From: Zizania palustris | Taxonomy: Eukaryota > Streptophyta > Magnoliopsida > Poales > Poaceae | Direction: 5' to 3' | Assembly: GCA_019279435.1 (NCBI GenBank) | Contig: JAAALK010000081.1 | Coordinates: 53,807,318-53,871,317 of the forward strand | DNA: 64,000 nt | Shown: piece by piece, positions 22,614 to 33,945 of the stretch | Numbering within the stretch: position 1 is the stretch's first letter | Layout: each line of letters begins with the position of its first letter | Notes under the pieces: model-generated | Told to the model about the DNA's origin: nothing | Database searches by the model: none | What the model saw: only the letters and a program-made list of their open reading frames with translations | Position numbers and translations under genes: made by a program

Positions 22614-23582
22614 GATGTAAACTTCGGTGGATCGATCTTTCATTGAGCAGAGGATAAGATAAGTTCGATTGGGAGAAAATGATGTTGATGATACGACTAC
22701 AATCGTACGAGACGTTTGTGTTGCGCCTTAGTGATCGATACACCATCTCCAAGGGTTGTTGATCTTATCGGTGATCAACCTTGTTCCTGCAAGCAATCGA
22801 AGAATGAGCAAATACAAGATAAAGGAGCAACTGGTATTGCTGGATATGAAAGATGCACAAAGGGTAGTTGGGGTTATGAAACATGAAACCGTCGATCTAA
22901 CCGATCACAGGTTTACACGGAAAAAGTAACATTGGCTAAACAATACTCTAATTAAAACCCAAATTACAACTAAAGTCTCTAGGGTTATTTATAGCCCTAG
23001 GATGTTCCCAAAGTTTGGAAACTTATTACATATGGAAAGGACTAATTATTTCCTAAACAGATTGACTAAAAAATAGAAATCTCATGCTTAATTAATTCGG
23101 CCTAAAAAAGGAACACACATTGTTTTGATGATTGCGAACTCCTCGTATGGAATCTGTAGGTTTATATGCATATGTTGGAAATAGGACATATCTAGTTTTC
23201 CAAAAATTCCAAGATCATCCAAATTGGAGCTTCCATGTAAAAGTTATGCATGTTTGCATTTGGTGATGTTCCTGCAGTCCGAGTCCGAACCCCACACGAG
23301 TAGAACTTTATCTCCAGTTTCTATTGGCACAAAAATAACGTCTAAAAATTTTATATTATATTTGGATTGATTTTACTTGGTTCCTAATCAACTTCCATGA
23401 TGTTCCATGCCCTTGATTTGCTCACAACGCGTCCCTTAATCCATGTAATATTTTCTGTAATTGAAAACAACAACTCATGGTGCAACAACCTTTTCTCAAA
23501 TATATAAAATGTAAATCGAATATAGAAAGCGTGCACCTTTGATTTTATTTTGGTTATATCCCGGCCGGTGATGTCCTTATCA
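22614..23582 (-). repeat. GAG-1 5' LTR (right copy), 969 bp
   Basis: Begins TGATGTAAACTTCGG next to the primer site and ends GATGTCCTTATCA, with 4-bp inverted ends TGAT/ATCA. It carries the same landmarks as the left copy. Confidence 0.75.
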
Positions 23583-25070
23583 CGAAGGGTGAGCTCAACC
23601 AAACATTGCAGTAGCCGATGAACCACAGTGACACTGGCATTAGATTAGGCAACAAGACGAGGCCAATCTTCGCAAGCAACCAGACCTCCTGACGATATAA
23701 GACCAAGCTAAAGGATACTACGTCGGAAGGGGGAAAGAGGTCGAATGAGGCGGTTGAGGAGGCATTTCCCGATCATTCGAATGAAGCATACACAACCGAT
23801 GCCAATAGCATCGCCTTGAGACGGGCGATGTGAAGGTAACACCCTTAGACAGTCGCAAAAGATCACAACTTACGCAAAAAGCTCAAGATCAATCCAAGGA
23901 ATTAGTGATAAGTATACCGCGAAGAACACATCCTTATGGCATTTTATGAGAGGGAGTCGTGTTATTGCATTCATATGTTTCTATCATATGATTAACTTCT
24001 TTTACATGCACATGCCTGTATATGCCTTTGAATTATTGTCTTTGATCATGTTGATTATGCTCTATTGAATATATTTGATATCTGTCATGAGCTTGGTTTT
24101 TATATCTTAAAATTTAAAATATGGTCACCACTTATTCTAGTAACTGGCATGTGTATGCTGATTGCTTTTTCTATCTTTTACATGCCTGGTAGCTAAGTCC
24201 TTTTTCACTCGGATGCAAACATATAACTTGAACATTTAAATGCTTCTCATGGAAATAATGTTCTGGAAAATGATAAATATCATGAAATTGTTATTCATGC
24301 CTTCCGTGCTGAAATTGAAAAGATCCAGGTGGTTTGCCTTGTCGCACTGCTTTTGTTCTAGACTGCTTACCATAGCACTTTGGTATGAATTGAGACATTG
24401 CAGTGTACGCCAAGACCAATGCTTTAAGATTCTGATGGTCTTTGCTTGGCCTATACTTAGCTTGGTTGGTCAGTATAAGGTTGATGAGCAAATAACCCCT
24501 AGCACTACAAGAAAGAGGAAAAAAATCTTAAAAAATTTGGATAATAAGTATGTAAGCTCCATGATTTTGGATAAGCTTATCTAGGTAGATATTTGCTAGC
24601 TTTTGCACTTAATGTCTTATCATGCCTAGTCTATTAGTCTGAGTGGTGATGCTTTTGTTTGCCAAAACCTGAAAACTGCTTGCTCATGGTTTTGTTAGAT
24701 ATTATCCACATGAGCTTATCATACAATATTTTTAGACAATATTCAAGACAAATGTTTGTGTTGTGATGTAATTGTTGTTACTCATGTTTAAGAGGCTTGC
24801 ATCTGCATTCACTCTCACACCTCTCTTTGCATCGTTTTTACCACCTTGCTTGCTTGGCCAAAGGAGAAGAAGAAGTAGAAGAGGAAGAAGAAAAGTAATA
24901 CAGAGCAGATACCTTGAGAAAGCTTTTATAAAATACTAGAAGATGAAGGATTTTGGCTCCTAGTAGCAAAATTGAAAAGAACATTTGAAAAGATGTGATG
25001 GCAGAGGGCGATGATGACCGATAATTTCAAAGCATCGGTGACCCCTTAATGCTACGAAACTGGGGGCATG
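23583..25070 (+). other. TAT-1 internal remainder, mostly non-coding
   Basis: Continues TAT-1 after GAG-1. Decayed gag tail to about 23900, then AT-rich DNA. Near 24232-24330 one + frame reads ASHGNNVLENDKYHEIVIHA followed by FRAEIEKIQ and then CAG/GTGGTTTG, like an exon with a splice donor; I cannot assign a protein. A purine-rich (GAA)n-like run lies near 24860-24897. The polypurine tract ends at 25070. Confidence 0.5.
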
Positions 25071-25677
25071 TGTTAACGCTAAGATTTGATAGAATCCCAG
25101 GCCCACTAAAGATGTCACACGGTCAACATAAATCAAAGAGGATCTGGTCAAAGGAGAGTCAAAGAAGCTCGTCCATGGCATGCATGATCAGATAGGAAGA
25201 GCTGATGGATATAAGAGTGGAAAAGAAGATGAAGGTTTTCAGAATCGGTTAGGATATGTTACTTGGATGGCAAGTCTCCGGACTAGAAATATGTACCCTT
25301 AGTTAGATTAGAAAAACACATCTCTTTCAATCAACTACTTAGCGCATCGCCACCCTTGGCTTCCAAGGTTTATCCGACGGGGTTCAGCACTCAGAGCTGG
25401 GCTGCATCATTTCGATCTCCGGCGAAGAGGTGAGTCCCGCCACCCCCGACGTCCGTACCAATTAGATCAGTATCCTCACAGCTACATCAAATTGATATCT
25501 TGAGGTGAACGTTGAAACAATACGGTCGCTGGTTGTTCTCGATGTATTAGCTAGGTCTAAGGTTGCATCAATTTAGTTTCATCTCTTAGATTGATGTGAT
25601 CTAGGTGTGATAGTTCGAGGCTTCATCGGTTAGATCCAACATCTCTTGCTATTGTATCTCTTTCATGTTGTATATTG
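25071..25677 (+). repeat. TAT-1 3' LTR, first 607 bp, interrupted by TAT-2
   Basis: Begins TGTTAACGCTAAGATTTG directly after the polypurine tract, and follows 16649 onward to CATGTTGTATATTG, where TAT-2 starts. The matching point in the 5' LTR is near 17255. Confidence 0.88.
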
Positions 25678-26890
25678 TGTTAACACAAAAATGTGCCCCA
25701 CACTTAGGCCGGTTCGACGATCCAACAACATCGCATGACGTTGACGTCACGTTCCGACAATCCTTAAAAGTGGTAAGGGGATAACGGATTCGCCAAGCAA
25801 TCAAATAATATTCATCTAAAATTATTCAATTAACCGAAGTGTTGGAAAATAACTAAAAATAATAAAAACCTAATTAAACCGAACCGACCAAAATGAGGTC
25901 AGTTGGACCGAAGCCTAACAGGCGGTCAGACTAGCCAGGGGTCCGGTTGAACCGACTGTATGCAGTCGGTCGGACCAACATTATGCCACCGGTCGGACCG
26001 GCGGTGCAAAGGGTTGGCCGAAGGGGGCTTCAGCTAGGTTTCAAAGTGCTCACCGAAGGGTACCCTTCGGCCGGTCAGACCGAGGTTATACCTATGGTTA
26101 GATCGTAGGTGGCCGAAGGGGACAGGGGTACTCCGGTGCGAGGTACCTTCTACGCGAAGGGTTTCTAGGGTCCTGTACGGAGCCTGGTCAAACCCGCCTT
26201 GTGCCGCCGGTTGGACCGTCACATGCCGGAGCGTCAGATGATGGCGCGGCACAGGCTGGTCGGACCAAGGGATGACCTCTAGTCGGACCGACTTCTCCTG
26301 GAAAGTGATCTCTGGGCTCCGGCAACCGTCTTCCCATGGATGGACCACAACCAAAATTATTGGAGAAGGTAGTAGTGATGAAATACTGCAAAAAATACCA
26401 AGAGATCAAAGTAATTCGACCAGGAGACCGAATTGCGAATAGAAACTGATAAAACCGATAGAAATCCGTTACGTGGATGAAACAGACGATTCACGAGCGA
26501 ACCAACAAGGACTTACAATGATTATGACGCGACAGATGGATTGTTTACAGTGCAAACCAGCAAAGATGTACGTGCTAAACTAAGCCTAGGGCAAGGAAAG
26601 TAAATGCAATTCAAGGTAAATAATACATTGGATCTATTAGGGTTTTTTGAGGGGCCTCCTTGAATTAGCCTCGCATCTATTTATAGAGGTTGGTCATGAC
26701 ATTCTGGTCTTCTAAATGGAGATGTGCTTGAGTCCAAGTCATCAAAAATCAATTAGGGATAAAAATACCCCAAAATAATCTAATTGGACAGGACACAGAC
26801 TTGGCCGGTTTGACCGAGCCTACATTGCCGGTCAGACCGGGCCTACATGGCCGGTTGGACCGGCCTATTCCAGGTCTCGGAAGATTTTCG
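25678..26890 (-). repeat. TAT-2 3' LTR (left), about 1.2 kb
   Basis: Begins TGTTAACACAAAAATG inside the TAT-1 3' LTR. Matches 33946-35194 almost throughout, with GGTCGGACCG-type strings at 25925-26290 and 26810-26870. The inner end is uncertain because the partner is truncated. Confidence 0.85.
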
Positions 26891-26917
26891 GTAAAACTAC
26901 GAAAAAGTGATATTTTG

Positions 26918-27900
26918 TTAATTTTGACCTAAAACAACTTCTTGTCCATACACCAACTCATATGGACATACCTTGGTAGCACCATGCTTTGCAACTCTAC
27001 ATGCCCATAACGCTTCAGAAAGCACCACATTCCACCTTTTAGGAAACTCTTCAATCTTCTTCTTAATGAGCTTAATCACAATTTTATTACTAGACTCGGC
27101 CTGACCATTGGCCTGAGCATAGTACAGTGAAGAGTTTGCCAACTTTATACCATAAGATTCGGCAAAATCACATACTTCCTTAGAAACAAATGAAGCACCC
27201 TGATCTGTAGTAAGAGTTTGAGGGATACCGAATCTATGTATAATATGCTTCAAGATGAAATCAGTTACCTCGTTTTGCGTCATGTTCTTGAGAGGCACGA
27301 CCTCGATCCACTTGGTGAAGTAATTTGTAGCCATCAACACGAACCGATGCCCTTTTGAAGAGGAAGGATAAATTTGGCCGATGAAGTCCAAGGCCCAACC
27401 TCAGAACAGGCATGATTTGATAATAGGATTAAGTAAAGATGCGGGAGCAAGCTGAATATTACCAAACCTTTGACAAGCTTCATATCCTCTATAGTACTTA
27501 AAACAATCCTCACTTATTGTCGGCCAATAAAACCCTGCTCTTTTGAGCATCCAGACTCAATCATCCCACAACAAGTCTAGACTCAATCAACGGTTTGACG
27601 ATACAACTCATCGTCGAGTAACACAAATTTAAACGCTTGCCGCTGAACTTTCCGATCAACCCGCTTGCTATGGTCCCTCAAATATTGAATAATTGGAGTC
27701 CTCCAATCATCCCCATGACTTCTTGAAGTACCTGCCAAATCTTCATTCGAATTGGCATCCAAATCATAAATATTAACCTGCCCCCCGTGCCCCGAAATCT
27801 CCTGACAGGGGGTGGTCAGACCGACCATAGAAGGCCGGTCAGACTGGCCATTGCTAGATGGCTGGCACAGGGCGGTCAGATTGGCCTGGCATGGCCAGTC
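26918..27900 (-). pseudogene. TAT-2 integrase, C-terminus missing
   Basis: Core frame 27391-26918: MDFIGQIYPSSSKGHRFVLM, then FTKWIEVVPLKNMTQNEVTD, TTDQGASFVSKEVCDFAESY (second Asp), YYAQANGQAESSNKIVIKLI (Glu) and CPYELVYGQEVVL. It stops shortly before the LTR, so the roughly 150 residues normally downstream are gone. The zinc-binding N-terminal part (27580-27400) is broken by several stops. Upstream, 27814-27950 holds a run of GGTCNGACC palindromes inside the RNase H-integrase linker. Confidence 0.85.
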
Positions 27901-27944
27901 ATACCGACCAGACACCTACGGTCAGACCGGCCATGTCAAGCCAG

Positions 27945-28768
27945 TCAGACCGATGTGTTTTGACTCGGGTACTGAAATAAAATCAAGCATCGGTTTTTCT
28001 TGCGCAAAAATTTACCTCTTTTAATTTGGTAACCAGATTCTTGTTGAGCCAAGTCAATTGCTATCGAATTAGCTTCTCTAGACACGTGTGAAATCTCAAA
28101 ATTATCAAGAGTAGCAATCATGTCTAGACATTTATCCAAGTAGCTATTTAGCAAACCATTAACAAATTGAGCTAGTTTAGCTACTTGTTGAACTACCAAT
28201 AGTGAATCACCATATGCATGAACATATTTAATACCCATAGAGCTTAACAATTCAAGTACTAGCAACAAAGCTTCATATTCAACTTGATTATTAGTACAAG
28301 GAAATTCTAATCGGGCCGAGGTCTCGAAACTCATACCACTAGGTGATATGAGCACCACTCCAACACCTTGGCCATTCTTGCAAGCCAAACCATAAAAGTA
28401 AAGTTTCCATGGTACTACCTCAATCAAAGAAGTATCACTACTCCAATTGACATCTACATGGTGATCAACTATAAATTTGCGACAACTTGACCTTTCATAG
28501 CTTTCAGAGGTTCATAAGCCAAATCGTATTCAATTAAAGCATAAGCCCACTTTTTGATTCTCTCACTTAGAATTGGATTTTGCAACATGTACTTTATAAC
28601 ATCAGTTTGACAAGTAACAATACATGTGCCAGATAGAAGATAGTGTCGAAGTTTGGTACATGCATAGTAAAGTGATATATATAAACGCTCTAAAAACACA
28701 TACCCTATCTCGGCATCCAATAGGCGGCGACTCAAGAATGTGATGATGTACTCTCTTTCCTCCACTTC
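27945..28768 (-). pseudogene. TAT-2 RNase H
   Basis: Tether part 28765-28469 (ITFLSRRLLDAEIGYVFLER, RHYLLSGTCIVTCQTDVIKY) and second RNase H-like part 28427-27945 (WKLYFYGLACKNGQGVGVVL, NNQVEYEALLLVLELLSS, YGDSLLVVQQ, REANSIAIDLA). The first catalytic Asp of the usual YFDGS motif reads Tyr (YFYG). Glu in VEYEA and Asp in GDSL remain. Two RNase H-type segments in tandem are normal in the Tat lineage. Confidence 0.85.
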
Positions 28769-29800
28769 CTAAGTTAACACATCTCTTATCATGCTATCTT
28801 CTACAACAACGTATAGCCAAAACAGAATCCTGACTTTTGGTGCTCTTACCATAGGTGGTGACGACAAACACTCTTTAATCTTCTCAAAAGAGCGTTGCTG
28901 ACTTGCCCCCCAAGCGAATTCAACTTCGTTCTTTAGTTGAAGTATGGGAACAAGAGCACCAATCTTGCCAGACAAGTTAAATATAAAGCGGTGCAAATAA
29001 TTAACTTTGCTTAGCAACTTTTGCACATCTCTCTTGCATGTCGGCGCTTCAAAGTTTTTAATCTTCTCAAGCCTCTTAGGATTAATCTCAATACCTCTTC
29101 CATGGATCATGAATCCTAAGAACTTACCTGCTGACACGCCAAAAGCACACTTGAGCGGGTTCATTTTTAAGCCATACTGACGCATCCTATCAAAAGCAAC
29201 TCTCAAATCGGCTAAATGGTTTCCCATAGAATCCGATTTGACTACAACATCATCTATGTAGACCTCTAGCATGGCTCCTAGCAAGTCATGAAAGATCAAG
29301 TTCATAGAACGTTGATATGTAGCGCCAGCATTCTTTAAACCAAAAGTTATAACAACCCACTCAAACAAGCCGACAAAACCAGGGCATCGAAAGGCTGTCT
29401 TGTAGACGTCCTCTTCGACCATAAAGATTTGATTATAAACAACATTGCCATCAAGAAAACTTAGTACCTTATGTCCTGAAGCATCGTTGATCAGCATGTT
29501 GGCTATTGGCATGGGATACTCGTCCTTCGGAGTGGCCTTGTTCAAGTCCATGAAATCAATACACACACGAATCTTGCCACTTCCTTTCTTCTCAACAGGC
29601 ACAATGTTAGCAACCCATTCAGCATACCTGCATGGCCTAATAAACTCAGCCTTGAGTAATCGCTCTATCTCTTCTTTAACTCAGTCATACACGGCCGAAT
29701 TAAAGTGACGAGGGGGCTATTTATAAGGCCTAAACCTGGGTTTGATAGGCAGCCAATGTTCCACGAGCTCACGGTTAAGTCCGGGCATCTCGTTATACTC
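28769..29800 (-). pseudogene. TAT-2 reverse transcriptase
   Basis: The clearest part runs 29602-28769: VEKKGSGKIRVCIDFMDLNK, DEYPMPIANMLINDASGHKV, FLDGNVVYNQIFMVEEDVYK, FGLKNAGATYQRSMNLIFHD, YIDDVVVKS (catalytic pair) near 29262-29235, FGVSAGKFLGFMIHGRGIEI. The first palm Asp is kept in FLDG. A stop just upstream and another at 28769 separate it from its neighbours. The catalytic pair is kept, but the polyprotein is not continuous. Confidence 0.9.
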
Positions 29801-30618
29801 TCATGCAAAACAATCGACATACGACCAAAGCAACTTTATTACTTCGGCCTTTTCATCAGCCTGCAAATTTTTATTTACAAAAGTCGGCCTTGGAATACTA
29901 CAATCGCCTATATTGACCTCTTCTAGAGGATCGGCTGACACAAAACCTTGACCTAACTTTTCTACTTCGCTAAAATCTTCAATGGCTTCGGCAATATCAT
30001 CTTTAGAAGACCGATATTGATCCACACAAGACTTTAGCCAATCAAGATTACTCTTACCTGACATGACTACTAATTTAGAGATACCCATGCTACACTAGCC
30101 GACTTTACATACACGGGAACAAAATTCCCCTCGGACACGCTAACAAAGTCATAATCCGAGAGATCTCTACCTGATAAACACTCTACCTTATCTTGGACAG
30201 CGTCAATAGACACATCAGCCAAAGCAACCTGGGCCAAAGTATCAGCTGGTACAACCTCCACATCATCACCGTCCCACTGAATCAAGCATTGGTGCAAAGT
30301 AGATGGAATACAACAATTTGCATGAATCCTGTCACACCCAAGTAGCACACTGTAGTTACCTTGCACGTCGACGATGAAGAACGCCATCGTCAACGTCTTG
30401 TTGCCCACCGTCAGTTCTAGAGAAAGTATGCCCTTGGACTCGGAGCTCTCATCGTTGAAGACGTTGAGTGTCAGGTTGATCCTCATCAAGTCATCTTCAT
30501 TCTTGATGAGCTTCTTCAACAGAGAGTACGCCATCAGGTTGATGGTAGTGCCTCCATCTACAAGCAACCTCGAGATTGGATTCCCGTCGATGTGCCCCTT
30601 GACATAGAGAGGCTTCAA
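29801..30618 (-). pseudogene. TAT-2 protease and linker to RT
   Basis: Frame 30618-30070: YVKGHIDGNPISRLLVDGGT (active-site D-G-G in place of D-S/T-G, usual for Tat), INLMAYSLLKKL, TMAFFIVDVQGNYSVLLGCD, IHANCCIPSTLHQCLIQWDG. The linker continues at 30088-29801 (DIAEAIEDFSEVEKLGQGFV). The frame change near 30080 is a mutation. Confidence 0.85.
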
Positions 30619-30642
30619 GTGACGAGCCGTATCCTTGGGCTT

Positions 30643-33600
30643 CTAGAAAATAGCCTCCTCTAGGCCGAGGTTCAACTGAGCAACCTCGGCCTCGTCCTGT
30701 GGAAGAGCGAACTCAGCAGGTCGCATGACGATGTTTATGTCTATCGCCTGAGGAGGGGGCCCCTTGGAGACAGGCATGTAGTCGTCATCCATCAGGTCAT
30801 CCTCGTCATTGCTCGGAGTAGGAGCCGGGTTGTCCACGGCAACCGGCTTCGGCCTCCATACCTGTCTCGCTGCTGGTCGGGGATGGATCTCCTCAAACAC
30901 AGTGTCTCGCTCATCCTCAACCTTCTTCTCGCGCATCTCCTAGGCTCAAAGACATTGTAGCCACCTCTTCTAGGACTTGGTCATACCTGGTGGTGCGCAC
31001 GATGGCTGTGGCTTAGTGCCGGGTGCCACCAACTTGCTCCTGGAATTTTTGGCCGAATGGGAGTTGCCTTGATCGGCCTCAACAATTCTACGCTTAGTGG
31101 ATTTTTTCTCTTGTGCTCTATCGGTCAGACCGGCCTTACTGGGCCGGTCTGACTGGGCTATGTTGGTCGGACCGGCCATGGGCCGGTCGGACCGACTAGT
31201 GTCAGAAATCTGAAGGGACCCGGTCGGACCGGCCATAGTAGGCCGATCGGACCGTAGTGGTGCAATCGGTCTGACCGGCCCTAAAGTTGTGGTCTGACCG
31301 GCCACCTCCTCGGGATGCCTTGGCGGTTTGCCATTGCTATGCTCCGCGGAGGTCCCCTTAGGGATTGAGACATCTTGGGACCCCACCTTGACGATGATAG
31401 CTTCAGACACCGTCTCCGGATGTCCTCGTGGTGCGACGGATAGTCTGGAGAAGACATCGCCCCTTGGAGCGCCCATTTGACCCTGCATGTTATAAAATCT
31501 AGATGGCACGACTAGAGCAATATAATATGGTGTAGGGTACCCGGGAGGTGGAAAATAGCAAGGTGGCCACTGCGCCATCGACATATGATACGGTGGCGGA
31601 GGGAAAGGTGGCTCCAATGGCCTTGGCCACTGTGGGCCGAACCCACTCTTCCAAGGGGACCCCAGCCTCACTGGAGGTCCTAGTCGAGTGCTCGCCTTCT
31701 TGGCCCTCTTATGGTGCTTCTAGAGGAGCATGTTGTATGTCACCTTTAGCTTCTTGCGATTCGCAACCGAAGATGATGTGTTGGTGTTCACTTTCCACAA
31801 TCCTACCTCAGGGTCCTTCGGCACGAGCGTGTGTGGGCGTGGTTCCCCAATCATGACCTCCTTCCCCTTAGTGGACTCGGCCTGCTCGGGCCGAATCAAC
31901 ACCTTCTTCCCATCGAGATCGATAGTGTTCACAGGGAAAGTGTCCTACTCGAGTTTCATATTGGGACTTGCATCTAGTTTCAATCGTCCCTCTTCTATGG
32001 CCGATTGAACCCACCGAAGAAAAACATTGCAATCGTTAGTAGAATGAGAATGAGAATCGTGCCACTTACAATAAGCCCGTTTCTTCAAGTCATCGGCCAT
32101 CGGAATGACGTGACCCTTCGGTAACCTGATAAGTTTGATTTTTAACAAAAAATCAAATATCTTATCGCACTTGGTCACATCAAAAGAATACTTCACCTCG
32201 CTTGGCCGACTCTTGGTGGGAGATGGCCGTAAGTCAGTGCAAGTGATGGTCTTGGCCTAACTAGACCAAGTCCACTCTGTGGTGTACATATCGACTGAGT
32301 CATCCTCACTCTCTGATGATTCCTCATCGGAGTGCTCTATGACGTGCATCTCAGCCTTAGGCTTGTTAAATGTCTTGGTGAATTTTCTACTTTTGGCTCG
32401 GCTTTCCTAAACTAGAGCCTTCTGTAGCACCTGACTAACATAAAAGAAATCTTGTCCATCTAGTTTATCCTTAAGTTTGGAGTGAAGACCATTAAAAGCT
32501 AGGTCGGCCAAGTCTCTATCAGAGATGTTCAAAGTAAAACATTGGTTTCTAGTGTCCCTAAAACGCTTAACGTACTCAGAGACACTCTCGTTAGCCTTCT
32601 ATCAAATGGTTGTCAAGTGCGAAAGTCTAAGCTCGGTCTCCCCAGTATAAAAATAGTCATGGAACTTATGCTCCAACTAGACCCAAGTCTGAACAAAGTT
32701 CGGGAGTAACGCCGAAAACCAAGTGATAGCGGTGCCGGAAAGTGATAGAGAAAACAATTTAGGCTTCAAAGCATCCAACCCACTAGCTTCACCACACTGT
32801 GCTAAGAACTAACCTATGTGCTCCAGGGTGGTCTTACTACCTTCACCATCAAATTTTGTAAACTCGGGCACCCTAAAGCCATGCAGGTTAGGGATTGTGT
32901 CGAAGTAATTAGGGTACGACTTTTGATAAACCCTACCCGTCCTCTAGGTGTCCAACCCGCAACCTCTCTAAACAGTGCGCGAATCCGCTCGTTAAGGTCA
33001 TCTACGCCTAATGCATGTGCGCATCTCTCATGTGGGGGAGCGACACGTGGTGGCATATCATGGTGTTGGCCATGCGACTCCTCTCATGGTGGCTCGTGAT
33101 ATGGGGCGTGATCAGGCCTATGCGGGTGTGCAGCAGTGGGAGGTGTAGGCAGCATGGGGAGAGGTAGTGCAGGCGTGGGCGGCGGTGGCGGCGCATAATA
33201 TGTGGCAGGAGCGGTCTGACCGGCCATAGGGCCGGTCTAACCGAAGGCATAATGGCCGGTCGGACCGGCCTAATGGCTGGTCTGACTGACCGTTGTCGTT
33301 TGAGTAATCCGGCACATGTCGGTCTGACCGGCCCAAGTGACAGTCTAACCGACAAGGTCATGCAGGACGTTGGCCATGGATAGTGTGGCTGAGGACGGGA
33401 CAACTTTCTTAGTACTCCCATCAGTTCTACTGTATATGCGGTGAACAGGGGGTACATTAGCTATCGGAGTGGGGGAAACGACCTCGGAAAAGCCGAATCT
33501 CCTAAACATCGCCTCTATCTTTGTGTCCAACTTCGAGTCGACCATGGATTTTACGCGGTTTTTAATGATAGCGCTAACGACCTAGTCAATGGTGCTGGCT

Positions 33601-33917
33601 ATCCTTTGCTTGAGGTCCTGGGAGGACATTCAAGGAGACGATGGCGTTACCTTAGCCCCATAGAGATCGGGGATGTTACCATCGCGCTTGATGAAGCCCC
33701 CGCGGGTCTTGGTGAAGCGGCCAAGAAACAGAGCGTGAAGCAACCTTGTCCTGAAATCAAGGTCTGATCTATCCTCCTCAGAGAGGTCATCAAGGGTGGG
33801 GACGATGATGTTGCCGTCATCAATCTCTGAGCTCCCCACCGGGTTCATCGGTGTCGAGGGTCCCGTTGATTTAGAGGTAGCAGACATACCCGTCATTGAT
33901 GTAGAGGTGCTTGGCAT
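30643..33917 (-). pseudogene. TAT-2 gag, decayed
   Basis: Likely start ATG 33915-33917 (MPSTSTSMTGMSATSKSTGP). Then DLSEEDRSDLDFRTRLLHAL near 33800-33730; the capsid core near 32800-32500 (LFSLSLSGTAITWFSALLPN, FHDYFYTGETELRLSHL, ESVSEYVKRFRDTRNQCF); zinc-finger-like CKWHDSHSHSTNDCNVFLRW near 32075-32015; an acidic tail ending at 30643. Several TAG and TAA codons interrupt it. Runs of GGTCNGACC palindromes at 33210-33352 and 31117-31312 read as SDRP or VRP repeats in the protein. Confidence 0.82.
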
Positions 33918-33921
33918 GTTT

Positions 33922-33944
33922 GTCCCCAGCGGAGTCGCAAAAAA
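33922..33944 (-). promoter_or_regulatory. TAT-2 primer binding site
   Basis: On the minus strand, directly inside the 5' LTR: TTTTTTGCGACTCCGCTGGG. This GCGACTCCGCTGGGGA form is usual for Tat and Ogre elements and is taken as a tRNA-Arg-type site; the tRNA assignment is inference. Confidence 0.7.
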
Positions 33945-33945
33945 G

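Larger units (their letters stand above)
19121..23582 (-). mobile_element. GAG-1: gag-bearing, pol-less LTR element nested in TAT-1
   Basis: Two similar direct repeats of about 0.95 kb flank a 2.6-kb body. On the minus strand: 5' LTR (22614-23582), primer site (22595-22611), leader, gag, then a second long frame. There is no protease, polymerase or integrase. This is the plan of the gag-only non-autonomous Gypsy elements known from plants. The left LTR appears to have lost its first 30-40 bases, so the left boundary is approximate and no target duplication can be shown. Confidence 0.8.
16649..25677 (+). mobile_element. TAT-1: gag-only Tat-type Gypsy element, 3' LTR interrupted
   Basis: 5' LTR 16649 to about 17774, primer site 17778-17800, gag about 17795-19120, then GAG-1 (about 19121-23582) as an insertion, a non-coding remainder, a polypurine tract (ACTGGGGGCATG, 25059-25070) and the first 607 bp of the 3' LTR (25071-25677), cut by TAT-2. 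No protease, polymerase or integrase is present, so it depended on other elements. The rest of its 3' LTR is expected beyond the nested stack. Confidence 0.85.
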
